Part shown: positions 1 through 7,437 of the stretch, piece by piece
Numbering within the stretch: the stretch's first letter is position 1
How the letters are laid out: the number at the start of each line of letters is the position of its first letter
Assembly: GCA_050250815.1 (NCBI GenBank)
Contig: JBFWNY010000037.1
Coordinates: 1 to 36,307, forward strand
Direction of reading: 5' to 3'
DNA: 36,307 bases
Source of the DNA: JAEUMD01 sp050250815
Lineage (GTDB): Bacteria > Pseudomonadota > Alphaproteobacteria > Rhizobiales > Hyphomicrobiaceae
The notes under the pieces: model-generated
Told to the model about the DNA's origin: nothing
Database searches by the model: none
What the model saw: only the letters and a program-made list of their open reading frames with translations
Program-made: the position numbers and the translations under genes

Positions 1-21
1 GCCAATAGAGGCGATGTCCAC

Positions 22-870
22 TCACGCCCTGCTCGACGCGAAGGCCGGCGCCTCGGGCCAGAACACCCCAGCCCTGGCGCTGATCTCCTTTGGGTCGCCC
101 GACGTCAGCAGCTCGACGCCGCCGCCCATCGCTCCGTCGCGATAATGGGGCTTACGTTCCAGATAGTCCTCGAGGCTGTATGCGACAACCTCCGGCTGGG
201 AAAGTATTCGCGTCGAAGGCGCGAGATGGCGTTGGAACAGATGCTCGACGAGCGGAAAATGCGTGCACCCCAGGATCGCGCGGTGCGGCTGCACGCCGCT
301 GGTCTGGTCGAGAATCCCCTGCACCGCGTCCTTGACCAGAGCATCAAGCTCCGCCTCGCTCGCTTCGTCCTCGATGGCGCCGGCCAGGTGCGCTGAGGCC
401 TGCTGCACGATGCGCATGCGCGGACAGCGCTTGCGGATCTCTTCCGGGTAGACGCCCGACGTGATGGTCCGCGTTGTTCCGAACACCGCGATCGTGTCGG
501 TCATGTATTTCTGCGGATACTGGGGTGCCGTTACCGCCCACGGCGTTTGCGTCGCAGCTTCGACCGTCGGCGCCACGATGCCCAGGATGTTGTGGCCGGC
601 CCAGCCCGCCTGCGGCAGCCAGCTGCGCTGCAGCCGCCTGGCGGCGACAGCGGTGGCGGTATTGCAGCCGAGCAAGACGAGCTGGGCGCCTCGCGTGAAG
701 AGGTGCTCGACCCCCCTGCGCGTGAGCTCGACCACCTCGCTGGAGGGGCGGTTGCCGTAGGGCACGTTCGCGTGGTCACCCAGGTAGACGAACTTGACGT
801 CCGGAAAGCGCAGAGCCAGCGCGCGCAGCACCGTCAGGCCACCCAGTCCGGAATCGAAGACGCCGATCAT
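22..870 (-). CDS. murI: Glutamate racemase
   Basis: Cytoplasmic cofactor-independent racemase that converts L-glutamate to D-glutamate for peptidoglycan precursors. The 282-residue length is normal for the family. The N-terminus carries the signature GVFDSGLGGLTVL, and the two catalytic cysteines are visible in LLGCNTATA (Cys69) and in ILGCTHFPL in the C-terminal half. A VPYG motif follows the first strand, as in most MurI proteins. The ATG at 870 is directly followed by the conserved IGVFDSG motif, so the start is secure. It is the last gene of a run of minus-strand genes, 134 bp downstream of a small exported protein; a candidate terminator in that gap suggests it may have its own promoter. 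Confidence 0.97.
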   Translation of the reverse strand: MIGVFDSGLGGLTVLRALALRFPDVKFVYLGDHANVPYGNRPSSEVVELTRRGVEHLFTRGAQLVLLGCNTATAVAARRLQRSWLPQAGWAGHNILGIVAPTVEAATQTPWAVTAPQYPQKYMTDTIAVFGTTRTITSGVYPEEIRKRCPRMRIVQQASAHLAGAIEDEASEAELDALVKDAVQGILDQTSGVQPHRAILGCTHFPLVEHLFQRHLAPSTRILSQPEVVAYSLEDYLERKPHYRDGAMGGGVELLTSGDPKEISARAGVFWPEAPAFASSRA

Positions 871-935
871 GGGCGCGTCTCTTGGCCGAATGGAACGTCG
901 GCGTCAAGACGGGCCATCTTCGAGCCGATCGGAGC

Positions 936-956
936 AAAAAAGAAGCCGCGAAGGCT
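936..956 (-). terminator. Candidate intrinsic terminator downstream of the small exported protein gene
   Basis: Read on the minus strand there is a short stem AGCC/GGCT with a five-base loop, followed by TC and a run of six T. It lies about 50 bp past the stop of the small cysteine-rich gene and before murI. The stem is only four pairs, so the call is tentative; the T-run is the stronger part of the signal. Confidence 0.4.
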
Positions 957-1004
957 GGGATAGCCCCCGCGGTCCATGAACAACCGTGGAATGGATTGCG
1001 CAGC

Positions 1005-1328
1005 TCAGCCGCAGTCGCGATCGCAGACGCGCAGAGGGCCGATGCCCACGCAGTAGGTCTCGCAGCGGGGGCCGCGATACCAATACCGCTTGTTGCCGGG
1101 CCCGCCGCGATCGAATGCGACGCGCCGGCAGTTGGGGCCGGCATGACGGTGCCAACCGGCACCGCCCTTGCGCACGTCCCGGTGGCAGTAGTGAACCTGC
1201 TCGATCAGTGACTGTTGCGGGCCGACGGCTGCCGATGTCGCAGCCGTGAACGGCGAAGACGCTGCCACAGTGGCAGACGCCACAACGATCGCGCCGGCAA
1301 CCAGCGTCGATCGAATTGAAGTGCTCAT
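1005..1328 (-). CDS. Small exported cysteine-rich protein, unknown function
   Basis: A 107-residue protein. The first 25-35 residues form a Sec-type signal peptide: Ser/Thr/Arg start, then a hydrophobic stretch TLVAGAIVVASATVAAS. The mature part has six cysteines spaced in HYCHRD, GPNCRR, RCETYC and VCDRDCG, several His and Arg, and Gly-rich linkers, which suggests a disulfide-bonded periplasmic mini-protein. Similar short proteins with a YCHRD motif are, from memory, scattered through Rhizobiales without assigned function. The start has a good AGGGAG ribosome site eight bases upstream. Two CACGTG palindromes lie 40-60 bp upstream. It sits between fabI and murI on the same strand, but nothing links it functionally to either. 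Confidence 0.75.
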   Translation of the reverse strand: MSTSIRSTLVAGAIVVASATVAASSPFTAATSAAVGPQQSLIEQVHYCHRDVRKGGAGWHRHAGPNCRRVAFDRGGPGNKRYWYRGPRCETYCVGIGPLRVCDRDCG

Positions 1329-1368
1329 GCTTGTGACTCCCTGCTCCTACGTTGGCAGAACGTCGCAA

Positions 1369-1389
1369 CACGTGAAAAGTTCACGTGAA
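1369..1389. promoter_or_regulatory. Tandem CACGTGAA palindromic repeats upstream of the small cysteine-rich gene
   Basis: CACGTGAA occurs at 1369-1376 and again at 1382-1389, exactly 13 bp apart. The second copy sits in a perfect 10-bp palindrome TTCACGTGAA at 1380-1389. The pair lies 41-61 bp upstream of the minus-strand start at 1328, where an operator or activator site would be expected. No regulator can be named from the sequence. Confidence 0.4.
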
Positions 1390-1453
1390 ACGACCGCTCG
1401 GCGCGGAACGACATGAGCTTGGCGCTGTCGCGGAGTCAATGGGCTGCTGCGCC

Positions 1454-2326
1454 CTACTCGGCCGCCTCGGAGGGCGACCGGCCACCACCCGCATTGCCGT
1501 CTGCCTCCAGCTGCTTCAGCGAGTTGAGGCTCGGCATGGAGATGGTGTTGTAGCCGCAGTCGACGAAATGCACCTCGCCGGTCACGGCGCCCGACAGCGG
1601 CGACAGCAGATAGAGTGCGGAGCCGCCGACCTCGTCCAGCGACGGCGTACGGCGCAGCGGCGCGTGCTCCTTCTGGAAATTGAAGATGACGCGTGCATCC
1701 GAAACGCCGGCTCCGGACAGCGTCCGCATCGGGCCTGCCGACAACGCATTGACCCGGATGCCCTGCGGCCCCAGGTCGGCTGCCAGATACCGCACGGAGG
1801 CCTCGAGCGCAGCCTTGGCGACGCCCATCACGTTGTAGGAGGGAACCGACCGTGTCGCGCCACCGTAGGACAGCGTCAGCATCGAGCCGCCGTTGGGCAT
1901 GACGGCGGCGGCGCGCTGCGCAATCTCGGTGAAGGAGAAGCAGGAAATGACCATCGTGTTGGTGTAGTTGTCGCGCGTCGTGTCGACGTAGCGGCCCACC
2001 CGCTCCTTGGGGTCCGAGTAGGCCAGCGCATGCACGATGAAGTCGATGCTGCCCCACTGCGATTTCACCCGGTCGAACACCTTGTCGACAGTCGTGAGGT
2101 CGAGCACGTTGCACGGCTCGACGATCTCGGAGCCGACCGACTCGGCCAGCGGAACGGCACGCCGTCCGAAGGCGCCGTCCTGGTAGGTGAAGGCGAGCTT
2201 GGCGCCCTGACCGGCGAGCGCTCGCGCAATGCCCCAGGCGATCGATCGCTCATTGGCGACGCCCATGACCAGGCCGCGCTTGCCGGCCATGATCGGACCG
2301 GGTTTGGTGACATCGTATTGCGACAT
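1454..2326 (-). CDS. fabI: Enoyl-[acyl-carrier-protein] reductase (NADH)
   Basis: Cytoplasmic short-chain dehydrogenase-type enzyme that reduces trans-2-enoyl-ACP in the last step of each fatty-acid elongation round. The 290-residue product begins MSQYDVTKPG and then shows the FabI N-terminal signature MAGKRGLVMGVANERSIAWG. The catalytic Tyr-X6-Lys is visible as SYNVMGVAKAAL, and the product-site region reads VNALSAGPMRTL. The reading frame stays open to 2434, but the longer start adds 36 residues unlike the family; I chose ATG 2326, which has GAGGG just upstream. It is the third gene after fabA and fabB on the same strand, the usual Rhizobiales order. The C-terminal tail of about 25 residues (KQLEADGNAGGG region) is variable in the family. 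Confidence 0.96.
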   Translation of the reverse strand: MSQYDVTKPGPIMAGKRGLVMGVANERSIAWGIARALAGQGAKLAFTYQDGAFGRRAVPLAESVGSEIVEPCNVLDLTTVDKVFDRVKSQWGSIDFIVHALAYSDPKERVGRYVDTTRDNYTNTMVISCFSFTEIAQRAAAVMPNGGSMLTLSYGGATRSVPSYNVMGVAKAALEASVRYLAADLGPQGIRVNALSAGPMRTLSGAGVSDARVIFNFQKEHAPLRRTPSLDEVGGSALYLLSPLSGAVTGEVHFVDCGYNTISMPSLNSLKQLEADGNAGGGRSPSEAAE

Positions 2327-2481
2327 GGGAGCCCTCGCTCTGGAACCGGTCGAACGTCCGTTGATATCGAACCAGCCGCCGCCGTTGCGGTAAAATTTCA
2401 TGTCCTGGCATCCTTGCGAGGCAAAGAGCCTCAACCTGACGCCGCGACACGACAGTTCAGTGAACTCTCGGTGAGCCGTTC

Positions 2482-3711
2482 CTAACCAGTATAGCGGCGG
2501 AATGCGAGGGTCGCATTCGTGCCGCCGAAACCGAAACTATTCGAGATGACACAGTTAAGCGAGGCCTTGTCGATCCGCTGACGTACGATCGGCATGTCCG
2601 CGAACGCCGGATCAATCTCGTCGATATTAGCGCTTTCGCAGATGAAGTCGTTGTTCACCATCAGCAGCGAGAAGATCGCCTCCTGCACGCCGATGGCACC
2701 CAGTGAATGCCCCGTAAGCGATTTGGTGGCGGCGATGTGCGGCACGTCGTTGCCGAATACCTCGCGGATCGCCTCGATCTCCTTGGCATCCCCGACCGGG
2801 GTCGCCGTCGCATGCGGGTTGATGTAGTCGACCTTGCCGATGCCCTTGCCGTCGAAGCCGGCAAGCGCCAGACGCATGCAGCGCACCGCCCCCTCACCCG
2901 ACGGCGCCACCATGTCGAAGCCGTCCGAAGTGGCGCCGTAGCCCACCACCTCGCCGTAGATGCGCGCACCGCGGGCCTTGGCCCGCTCCAACTCCTCGAG
3001 CACGAGAACGCCCGCGCCGCCGGCGATGACGAAGCCGTCGCGGTCCTTGTCGTAGGCGCGGCTGGAGCGTGCTGGCGTGGCGTTGAACCTGGACGACATG
3101 GCGCCCATCGAGTCGAACAGCACCGACAGCGTCCAGTCGAGCTCCTCGCAGCCGCCGGCGAACATCACATCCTGCTTGCCCCACTGGATCAGCTCGGTCG
3201 CGTTGCCGATGCAGTGGGCCGACGTCGAGCAGGCCGAGGAGATGGAGTAGTTGGTGCCCTTGATCCGGAAGCTGGTCGCGAGTGCCGCGCTTGGCCCCGA
3301 ACACATCGCCTTGGGTACCTCGAAAGGCCCGACCTTCTTGGGATCCTTCTGCCGGGCGGTATCGGCCGCCCAGACGATCGCCCGTGTCGAGGGGCCACCG
3401 GCGCCGACGATGATGCCGGTACGCTCGTTGACGACGTCGGCCTCCTCGAGACCGGAATCGCGGATCGCCTGCTCCATTGCGATGTAGTTCCAGCCGACGC
3501 CTTCTTCCATGAAGCGCTTCGGCTTGCGCGGCACCTGGGCCGCCCAGTCGATCTGCGGCGCACCATGCACATGGCAGCGAAAGCCCATCTCGGCGTACTT
3601 GTCGGCACGGACGACACCGGACTTTGCTTCCCGCAGCGAAGCCAGGACCTCCTGGGTCGTATTCCCGATCGAGGAGACGATACCCATCCCCGTGACGACG
3701 ACCCGCCTCAT
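2482..3711 (-). CDS. fabB: Beta-ketoacyl-ACP synthase I
   Basis: Cytoplasmic condensing enzyme that elongates acyl-ACP with malonyl-ACP; with FabA as neighbour it is assigned to the unsaturated fatty-acid branch. The 409-residue length is normal. The thiolase-fold catalytic triad is visible: Cys in SSACSTSAHC, His in NPHATATPVGD, and His in KSLTGHSLGA, plus the C-terminal loop SNSFGFGGTNATL. The first His motif reads NPHATATP rather than the common N-H-G-T-S-T-P, a mild variation. The start ATG 3711 has a strong AAGGGG ribosome site upstream. It lies 110 bp downstream of fabA and 155 bp upstream of fabI, consistent with one transcript. Confidence 0.96.
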   Translation of the reverse strand: MRRVVVTGMGIVSSIGNTTQEVLASLREAKSGVVRADKYAEMGFRCHVHGAPQIDWAAQVPRKPKRFMEEGVGWNYIAMEQAIRDSGLEEADVVNERTGIIVGAGGPSTRAIVWAADTARQKDPKKVGPFEVPKAMCSGPSAALATSFRIKGTNYSISSACSTSAHCIGNATELIQWGKQDVMFAGGCEELDWTLSVLFDSMGAMSSRFNATPARSSRAYDKDRDGFVIAGGAGVLVLEELERAKARGARIYGEVVGYGATSDGFDMVAPSGEGAVRCMRLALAGFDGKGIGKVDYINPHATATPVGDAKEIEAIREVFGNDVPHIAATKSLTGHSLGAIGVQEAIFSLLMVNNDFICESANIDEIDPAFADMPIVRQRIDKASLNCVISNSFGFGGTNATLAFRRYTG

Positions 3712-3821
3712 TCCCGCTTCCCCTTCCCGGTTACCGCCCGATCCGCAGGGGCGGCATTTTCGTTATTCTGCTTATAGACTGTGCACGGCGCGCGCACCAC
3801 GTAGCGCCGCTACGAACGCCT

Positions 3822-4358
3822 TCAGCCGCTCGGTGCCGCGGCTTCCGCGTCGAACAGCGTCACGCGCAGGTCGGTGGCCGTATAGATCACCTCGCCGTCG
3901 GCCTTCAGGATCCCGTCGGCGATGCCCAGCTTGAGCTTGCGCAGGATCACGCGCTTGATGTCGATGATGTACTCGACCTTGCGCGTCGTCTTCAGCACCA
4001 TGTTGGTGAACTTCACCTCGCCGACGCCCAGCGCGCGGCCGCGGCCTGGTGCGCCGAGCCAGCCCAGGTAGAATCCGGTGAGCTGCCAGAGAGCGTCGAG
4101 TCCCAGGCAGCCCGGCATCACCGGATCACCCTCGAAATGGCAGTCGAAGAACCAGTCGAGCCGCTTGTTGCCGAGCACGTCGAGTTCGGCAACGACCTGG
4201 CCCTTGCCGTGCGCCCCACCTTCCTCGGAGATATGCGGAATGCGGTCGAACATGAGCATCGGGGGCAGGGGGAGCTGCGCGTTGCCCCGTCCGAACAGGC
4301 GGCCGTGACCGCATTCCAGAAGATCTTCGAACTGGTAGCTCGAGCGCCGCTCCGCCAT
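3822..4358 (-). CDS. fabA: 3-hydroxydecanoyl-ACP dehydratase/isomerase
   Basis: Bifunctional hotdog-fold enzyme that dehydrates 3-hydroxydecanoyl-ACP and isomerises trans-2- to cis-3-decenoyl-ACP, the branch point to unsaturated fatty acids. The 178-residue length fits. The active-site His lies in FFDCHFEGDPVMPG and the partner Asp in CLGLDALWQLTGFYLGW, both well conserved. The N-terminal MAERRSSYQFEDLLECGHG and the motif LPLPPMLMFDRI are typical. It is first of the fabA-fabB-fabI set and divergent from irr. Its upstream region holds an 11-bp long-range inverted repeat (4385-4453) that could form a leader RNA structure. Confidence 0.97.
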   Translation of the reverse strand: MAERRSSYQFEDLLECGHGRLFGRGNAQLPLPPMLMFDRIPHISEEGGAHGKGQVVAELDVLGNKRLDWFFDCHFEGDPVMPGCLGLDALWQLTGFYLGWLGAPGRGRALGVGEVKFTNMVLKTTRKVEYIIDIKRVILRKLKLGIADGILKADGEVIYTATDLRVTLFDAEAAAPSG

Positions 4359-4384
4359 GGTCCGCCCTCAGATTGTGTCCGCGC

Positions 4385-4453
4385 CGCGGTTTGCCGCCGT
4401 CATCCGCCACGCCTGCCGCGACCACCGGTGTGGTGGGCACAAGGCAAACCGCG
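4385..4453 (-). promoter_or_regulatory. Candidate structured leader (long-range stem with inner hairpin) upstream of fabA
   Basis: A perfect 11-bp inverted repeat, CGCGGTTTGCC at 4385-4395 and GGCAAACCGCG at 4443-4453, encloses 47 bases that contain a smaller hairpin ACCAC-ACCG-GTGGT (minus-strand sense). It begins 27 bases upstream of the fabA start, so on a fabA transcript it would lie in the leader. A possible -35 TTGACG (minus strand, 4526 to 4521) would place the transcription start near 4485, but I see no good -10. This is a structure seen in the sequence; a regulatory role is inference. It occupies part of the 366-bp fabA-irr intergenic region. Confidence 0.45.
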
Positions 4454-4569
4454 TCCGAACCGGAGCCCGGACGGGTACCATCGCGGCGAAGGCTCCTGTT
4501 CAAATGGTAAACTCCGCCAGCGTCAAGCCGTAACCTCGCTGCGCGGGCGAACCATCCAGGTTGGTGCCA

Positions 4570-4598
4570 TTGCAGAGCCGGCCGGCGCAAAATATAGT
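4570..4598 (+). promoter_or_regulatory. Putative sigma-70 promoter for irr
   Basis: TTGCAG (4570-4575) and TATAGT (4593-4598) are separated by exactly 17 bp. The -10 matches the consensus at five of six bases; the -35 is weaker. Transcription would start near 4605 and give an irr leader of about 120 bases. The short AT-rich patch around the -10 stands out in this GC-rich DNA. Confidence 0.5.
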
Positions 4599-4611
4599 AT
4601 GGGGTGAGAAA

Positions 4612-4634
4612 AATGCGGGCTCAGCGCCCGCATT
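4612..4634. promoter_or_regulatory. Hairpin in the irr leader (terminator-like on the opposite strand)
   Basis: AATGCGGGC (4612-4620) and GCCCGCATT (4626-4634) form a perfect 9-bp stem with a five-base loop. It lies just downstream of the putative irr promoter and 91 bases before the irr start. Read on the minus strand the stem runs into TTTTTCTC, the form of an intrinsic terminator, although no minus-strand gene lies immediately upstream of it. Confidence 0.5.
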
Positions 4635-4724
4635 GTGCCATCTGTGCTCACCGTTTCGGCCGCGAGCGGTCGCGGGGTCCTTCCCGCAACCGATCACGAC
4701 TCCAAGCTGAGGTTTTGAGGCCCG

Positions 4725-5162
4725 ATGTCATCGGAAGCAGGCTGCGAGGCCAACGCGCTCAGCGAAGCGCAGATCACCGAAAGGCTCCGCGAAGCGGGCT
4801 TGAGGCCGACGCGCCAGCGTGTGGCCCTGAGCGCGTTGCTGTTCGCAGCCGGCGACCGCCACGTATCGGCCGAAGATCTGCACGCCGAGGCCCTCGCCGC
4901 TGGCCAGCTCGTCTCGCTGGCCACGGTCTACAACACGCTGCACCAGTTCAAGAAGGCCGGGCTCGTGCGCGAACTCGCAATCGACGGCGCACGTGCCTAC
5001 TTCGACACCAACGTGTCGAACCACAACCACTTCTTCGTCGAGACAGAAGGCGAGTTGATCGACATACCTGGCGGCGAAATCAGGGTCGATGGCCTGCCGG
5101 AGCCGCCCCAGGGCATGCGGATCAGCCATATCGACGTCGTGGTCCGGCTGGTCAAGGTCTGA
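4725..5162 (+). CDS. irr: Iron response regulator Irr, Fur family
   Basis: DNA-binding regulator that in Rhizobiales and relatives controls haem and iron genes according to haem status. The 145-residue product has the Fur-family winged helix (LRPTRQRVALSALLF, then VSLATVYNTLHQFKKAGLV) and the Irr-type metal/haem region YFDTNVSNHNHFF, with His-Asn-His where Bradyrhizobium Irr has three consecutive His. The N-terminal Cys7 is followed by Glu, not Pro, so the Cys-Pro haem regulatory motif known from Bradyrhizobium is absent. The ATG has TGAGG eight bases upstream. It is divergent from fabA, an arrangement that I recall from related genomes. Confidence 0.93.
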   Translation: MSSEAGCEANALSEAQITERLREAGLRPTRQRVALSALLFAAGDRHVSAEDLHAEALAAGQLVSLATVYNTLHQFKKAGLVRELAIDGARAYFDTNVSNHNHFFVETEGELIDIPGGEIRVDGLPEPPQGMRISHIDVVVRLVKV

Positions 5163-5201
5163 GCCCCGAGCCGCTCGGATCGCCGTCCGACTTCATTGTT
5201 C

Positions 5202-5288
5202 GTTAATCAATCCATTCGTGTCTGCGAGGAGGACCTCGCCGGACGGTGCGCTGGCATCTGACGTGCATCAGGTGCTTGCTTGATTAAC
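5202..5288. repeat. Pair of inverted 9-mers GTTAATCAA flanking 69 bp
   Basis: GTTAATCAA at 5202-5210 is repeated in inverted orientation as TTGATTAAC at 5280-5288, in the gap between irr and the acyltransferase gene. AT-rich 9-mers are uncommon here. They could be paired operator half-sites; no regulator can be assigned. Confidence 0.3.
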
Positions 5289-5309
5289 CCGCCCGACAGT
5301 GAGCGAGAC

Positions 5310-6584
5310 ATGGCCGCACCGCGCAACGCAAGCCTTTCTGGAATGATGGAGCCCGCCGACAACAGCTTCGGCGTGCTGCGTCTGGCGATGGCGAGCGCGG
5401 TTGTCGTCTCCCACTCCTACTGGCTCGCGACCGGCATCGGCGGTGTCACGGAGCCGGTACACGCCTGGACGGGCTACACGCTTGGCCAGCACGCCGTGCA
5501 GGTGTTCTTTTTCCTGAGCGGCATCCTGGTGGCGCAGAGCCTCGTCCGCGGCGGCGTGGTGCGCTTCCTCCTGGCCCGCGGCCTGCGCATTTTCCCGGGT
5601 TTGGCCGTTTGCGTGCTGCTAACCGCATTGCTGCTCGGGCCACTGGTCAGCAGCCTGCCGGCCGGTGACTACTTCTCCAGCACCCTGCTGCCGCGCTATC
5701 TCGCCGAGACCCTTTCGCTCAAGACTGGCCTGGCGCCCCTTCCCGGTGTGTTCACCGAGAACCCCGTCTCCGGAATCGTCAATTCCTCGCTCTGGACGCT
5801 GAAATACGAGGTCGTCTGCTACCTGGCGCTGGCAGTCTTCGGCGGGTTGGCGCTGCGGATCGGCCGTGTGCGGCTCGTGGGCTACGGCCTGCTGGCAGCC
5901 TTCCTGGCGAGCATCCTCTTTGCCAGACCGGAGCTGGCGGAGCAGAGTGGGCAACTCGACAAAGTCCGCTACTTCGCTCTGTTCTTCGGCACCGGCGTCC
6001 TGGCGTTCGCCCTGCGCCAGTACATCCGGGTGCACTGGTCCCTGGCCCTGACGGCCGTCGCGCTCCTGTGGCTGACCAACGGAATGCATTTGGCGGAGGT
6101 GGGGCAGGCCATCGGGCTTGGGTATCTGTCGATCTACGCGGCGTCGTTCACCTTCGGCCCGCTTCGCGCCTTCGCCAATCGCGACGATCTTTCGTACGGC
6201 GTCTACATCTATGGCGTGCCGGTGGGGCAGACGATCTGCTTGCTGGCGCCGGGCATCGGGCCTGTTGCGCTGATGGCGGCTACGCTGGCGGCATGTCTCG
6301 TTCTGGCACTGCTGTCCTGGCGGCTTATCGAGCGGCCCGCCATGGCCCTGCGCCGCCTGTACCGGAACGCCACACCCGCTCGGCAGCGGAAACTCGCGGT
6401 GCGGATCGCGCGGGTGACCGGAAGCCACGACCAGGCCCCCCGTCGCGATAACAAGGTGATCGCGCCTGCGACCATCGCCCCGCCCGCCACACCGACGGAG
6501 ACCACATCAATTGCCGATCTGGGATTCGTGCCTCGTCGATACGCGCGCATTGTGCGCACGCCCGCCGTCCGCTGCCTCGCCTGA
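5310..6584 (+). CDS. Acyltransferase 3 family membrane protein (OafA/YrhL-like)
   Basis: Integral membrane enzyme of the type that transfers acetyl or other acyl groups to surface polysaccharide or other envelope acceptors. The 424-residue product has about ten hydrophobic segments. Its start NSFGVLRLAMASAVVVSHSY carries the family's R and catalytic-site His, and QVFFFLSGILVAQSL is the second signature. The C-terminal 70 residues are hydrophilic and basic (from RNATPARQRKL on), longer than usual. The frame is open from TTG 5280; I chose ATG 5310. ATG 5343, nearer the conserved region, is also possible. It lies 147 bp downstream of irr; a shared role with Irr is not evident. The acceptor substrate cannot be told. 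Confidence 0.88.
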   Translation: MAAPRNASLSGMMEPADNSFGVLRLAMASAVVVSHSYWLATGIGGVTEPVHAWTGYTLGQHAVQVFFFLSGILVAQSLVRGGVVRFLLARGLRIFPGLAVCVLLTALLLGPLVSSLPAGDYFSSTLLPRYLAETLSLKTGLAPLPGVFTENPVSGIVNSSLWTLKYEVVCYLALAVFGGLALRIGRVRLVGYGLLAAFLASILFARPELAEQSGQLDKVRYFALFFGTGVLAFALRQYIRVHWSLALTAVALLWLTNGMHLAEVGQAIGLGYLSIYAASFTFGPLRAFANRDDLSYGVYIYGVPVGQTICLLAPGIGPVALMAATLAACLVLALLSWRLIERPAMALRRLYRNATPARQRKLAVRIARVTGSHDQAPRRDNKVIAPATIAPPATPTETTSIADLGFVPRRYARIVRTPAVRCLA

Positions 6585-6597
6585 GGCATCCGCGCGT

Positions 6598-7194
6598 CTA
6601 CTCGAGCTTTTCACGCTCGTAGACGCCCCACAGCTTCTTCTGCTCAATATAGCCGCGGAACCGCTGCACGCTGACGTAGCACCACAAGCCATCGCAGCTC
6701 TGCAGGTCGGCGATGACGCCGGCTTCGACCATCGCGACGGGCCGCGACCGCTCGCTGTCGCTTGAACGAACCGCTACCTGCGGACGCGGGTCGGCCTCTT
6801 TCACGTCCCACGGCACGACCAGCGCGGTTCGCCGCCCCGAGAGCAGGTTCTGAAGAATCCAGCCCGTCGTGCCGCCCGAATCACGCACCTTACGCCAGGT
6901 CTCGAACTCCTCGATCACCTCCAGCGGCAGACCGGCGCGCCGGTAGACCCACGTCGTCGGATACTCCGTGCCTGGGCCTGCCCGAAGGTTTACGCGGTCC
7001 GACTTGAGACTGACATAGCGCGGCAGCGGCAGGCCGCTTGCGCCCACCGTGCGGCCGGGAATCTGCTCGGCTGCAACCGCCGGCAAGCCCTGTCCCACTG
7101 CAACGAACGCCATCAGCGCTGCCGCCCCGCAGGCGCGCGCGAGCGAGGGTGGCCACGGCCTCCTCCGCGTCCGCGATCTCAGCACACCGCCCAA
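6598..7194 (-). CDS. Exported SH3-domain protein
   Basis: A 198-residue protein with an Arg-rich start and a hydrophobic segment ending in GLPAVAA, read as a signal peptide cleaved near residue 42. The mature part has a bacterial SH3-like domain (RVNLRAGPGTEYPTTWVYRR, then LPLEVIEEFETWRKVRD and GTTGWILQNLLSG) and a second SH3-like half (GVIADLQSCDGLWCYVSV, RGYIEQKKLWGVY). Such proteins, also annotated as bacterial SH3 or DUF1058, are common in Alphaproteobacteria and are thought to bind cell-wall or protein ligands in the periplasm. It is divergent from the hydroxyacid dehydrogenase gene, 243 bp away, a pairing I recall from Rhizobiales genomes. Two cysteines in the second half could form a disulfide. 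Confidence 0.88.
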   Translation of the reverse strand: MGGVLRSRTRRRPWPPSLARACGAAALMAFVAVGQGLPAVAAEQIPGRTVGASGLPLPRYVSLKSDRVNLRAGPGTEYPTTWVYRRAGLPLEVIEEFETWRKVRDSGGTTGWILQNLLSGRRTALVVPWDVKEADPRPQVAVRSSDSERSRPVAMVEAGVIADLQSCDGLWCYVSVQRFRGYIEQKKLWGVYEREKLE

Positions 7195-7437
7195 ACACCC
7201 TGCTCCATGTTCGAAGTTCCGACCCTCGTCGACTGTATTGAGCCATGGCCGCCAAATCCGGCAAGCGGCGCGTTAGCGCCGGCCGGGGCCGGGCAGAGCC
7301 GGACTTTACTCGCCACTTTGTCTTCGCCAAGACCATCTGTTAGACACGTGCGACCCGCCCGTCCGGATCGCTCCGGTCCTGCTCGGCAGACCGCGATCCC
7401 CCGTTCCGAACGTCCAAGACCGAGCCTGGAAGGTTTC

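Noticed and set aside
2327..2434. Longer fabI start adding 36 residues
   Set aside because: The extension has no similarity to FabI N-termini, and ATG 2326 has a better ribosome site.
1385..3777. Long plus-strand reading frames (to 366 and 356 codons) opposite fabI and fabB
   Set aside because: They are shadows of strongly conserved minus-strand genes in GC-rich DNA; their translations are Arg/Ala/His-rich and have no recognisable domain.
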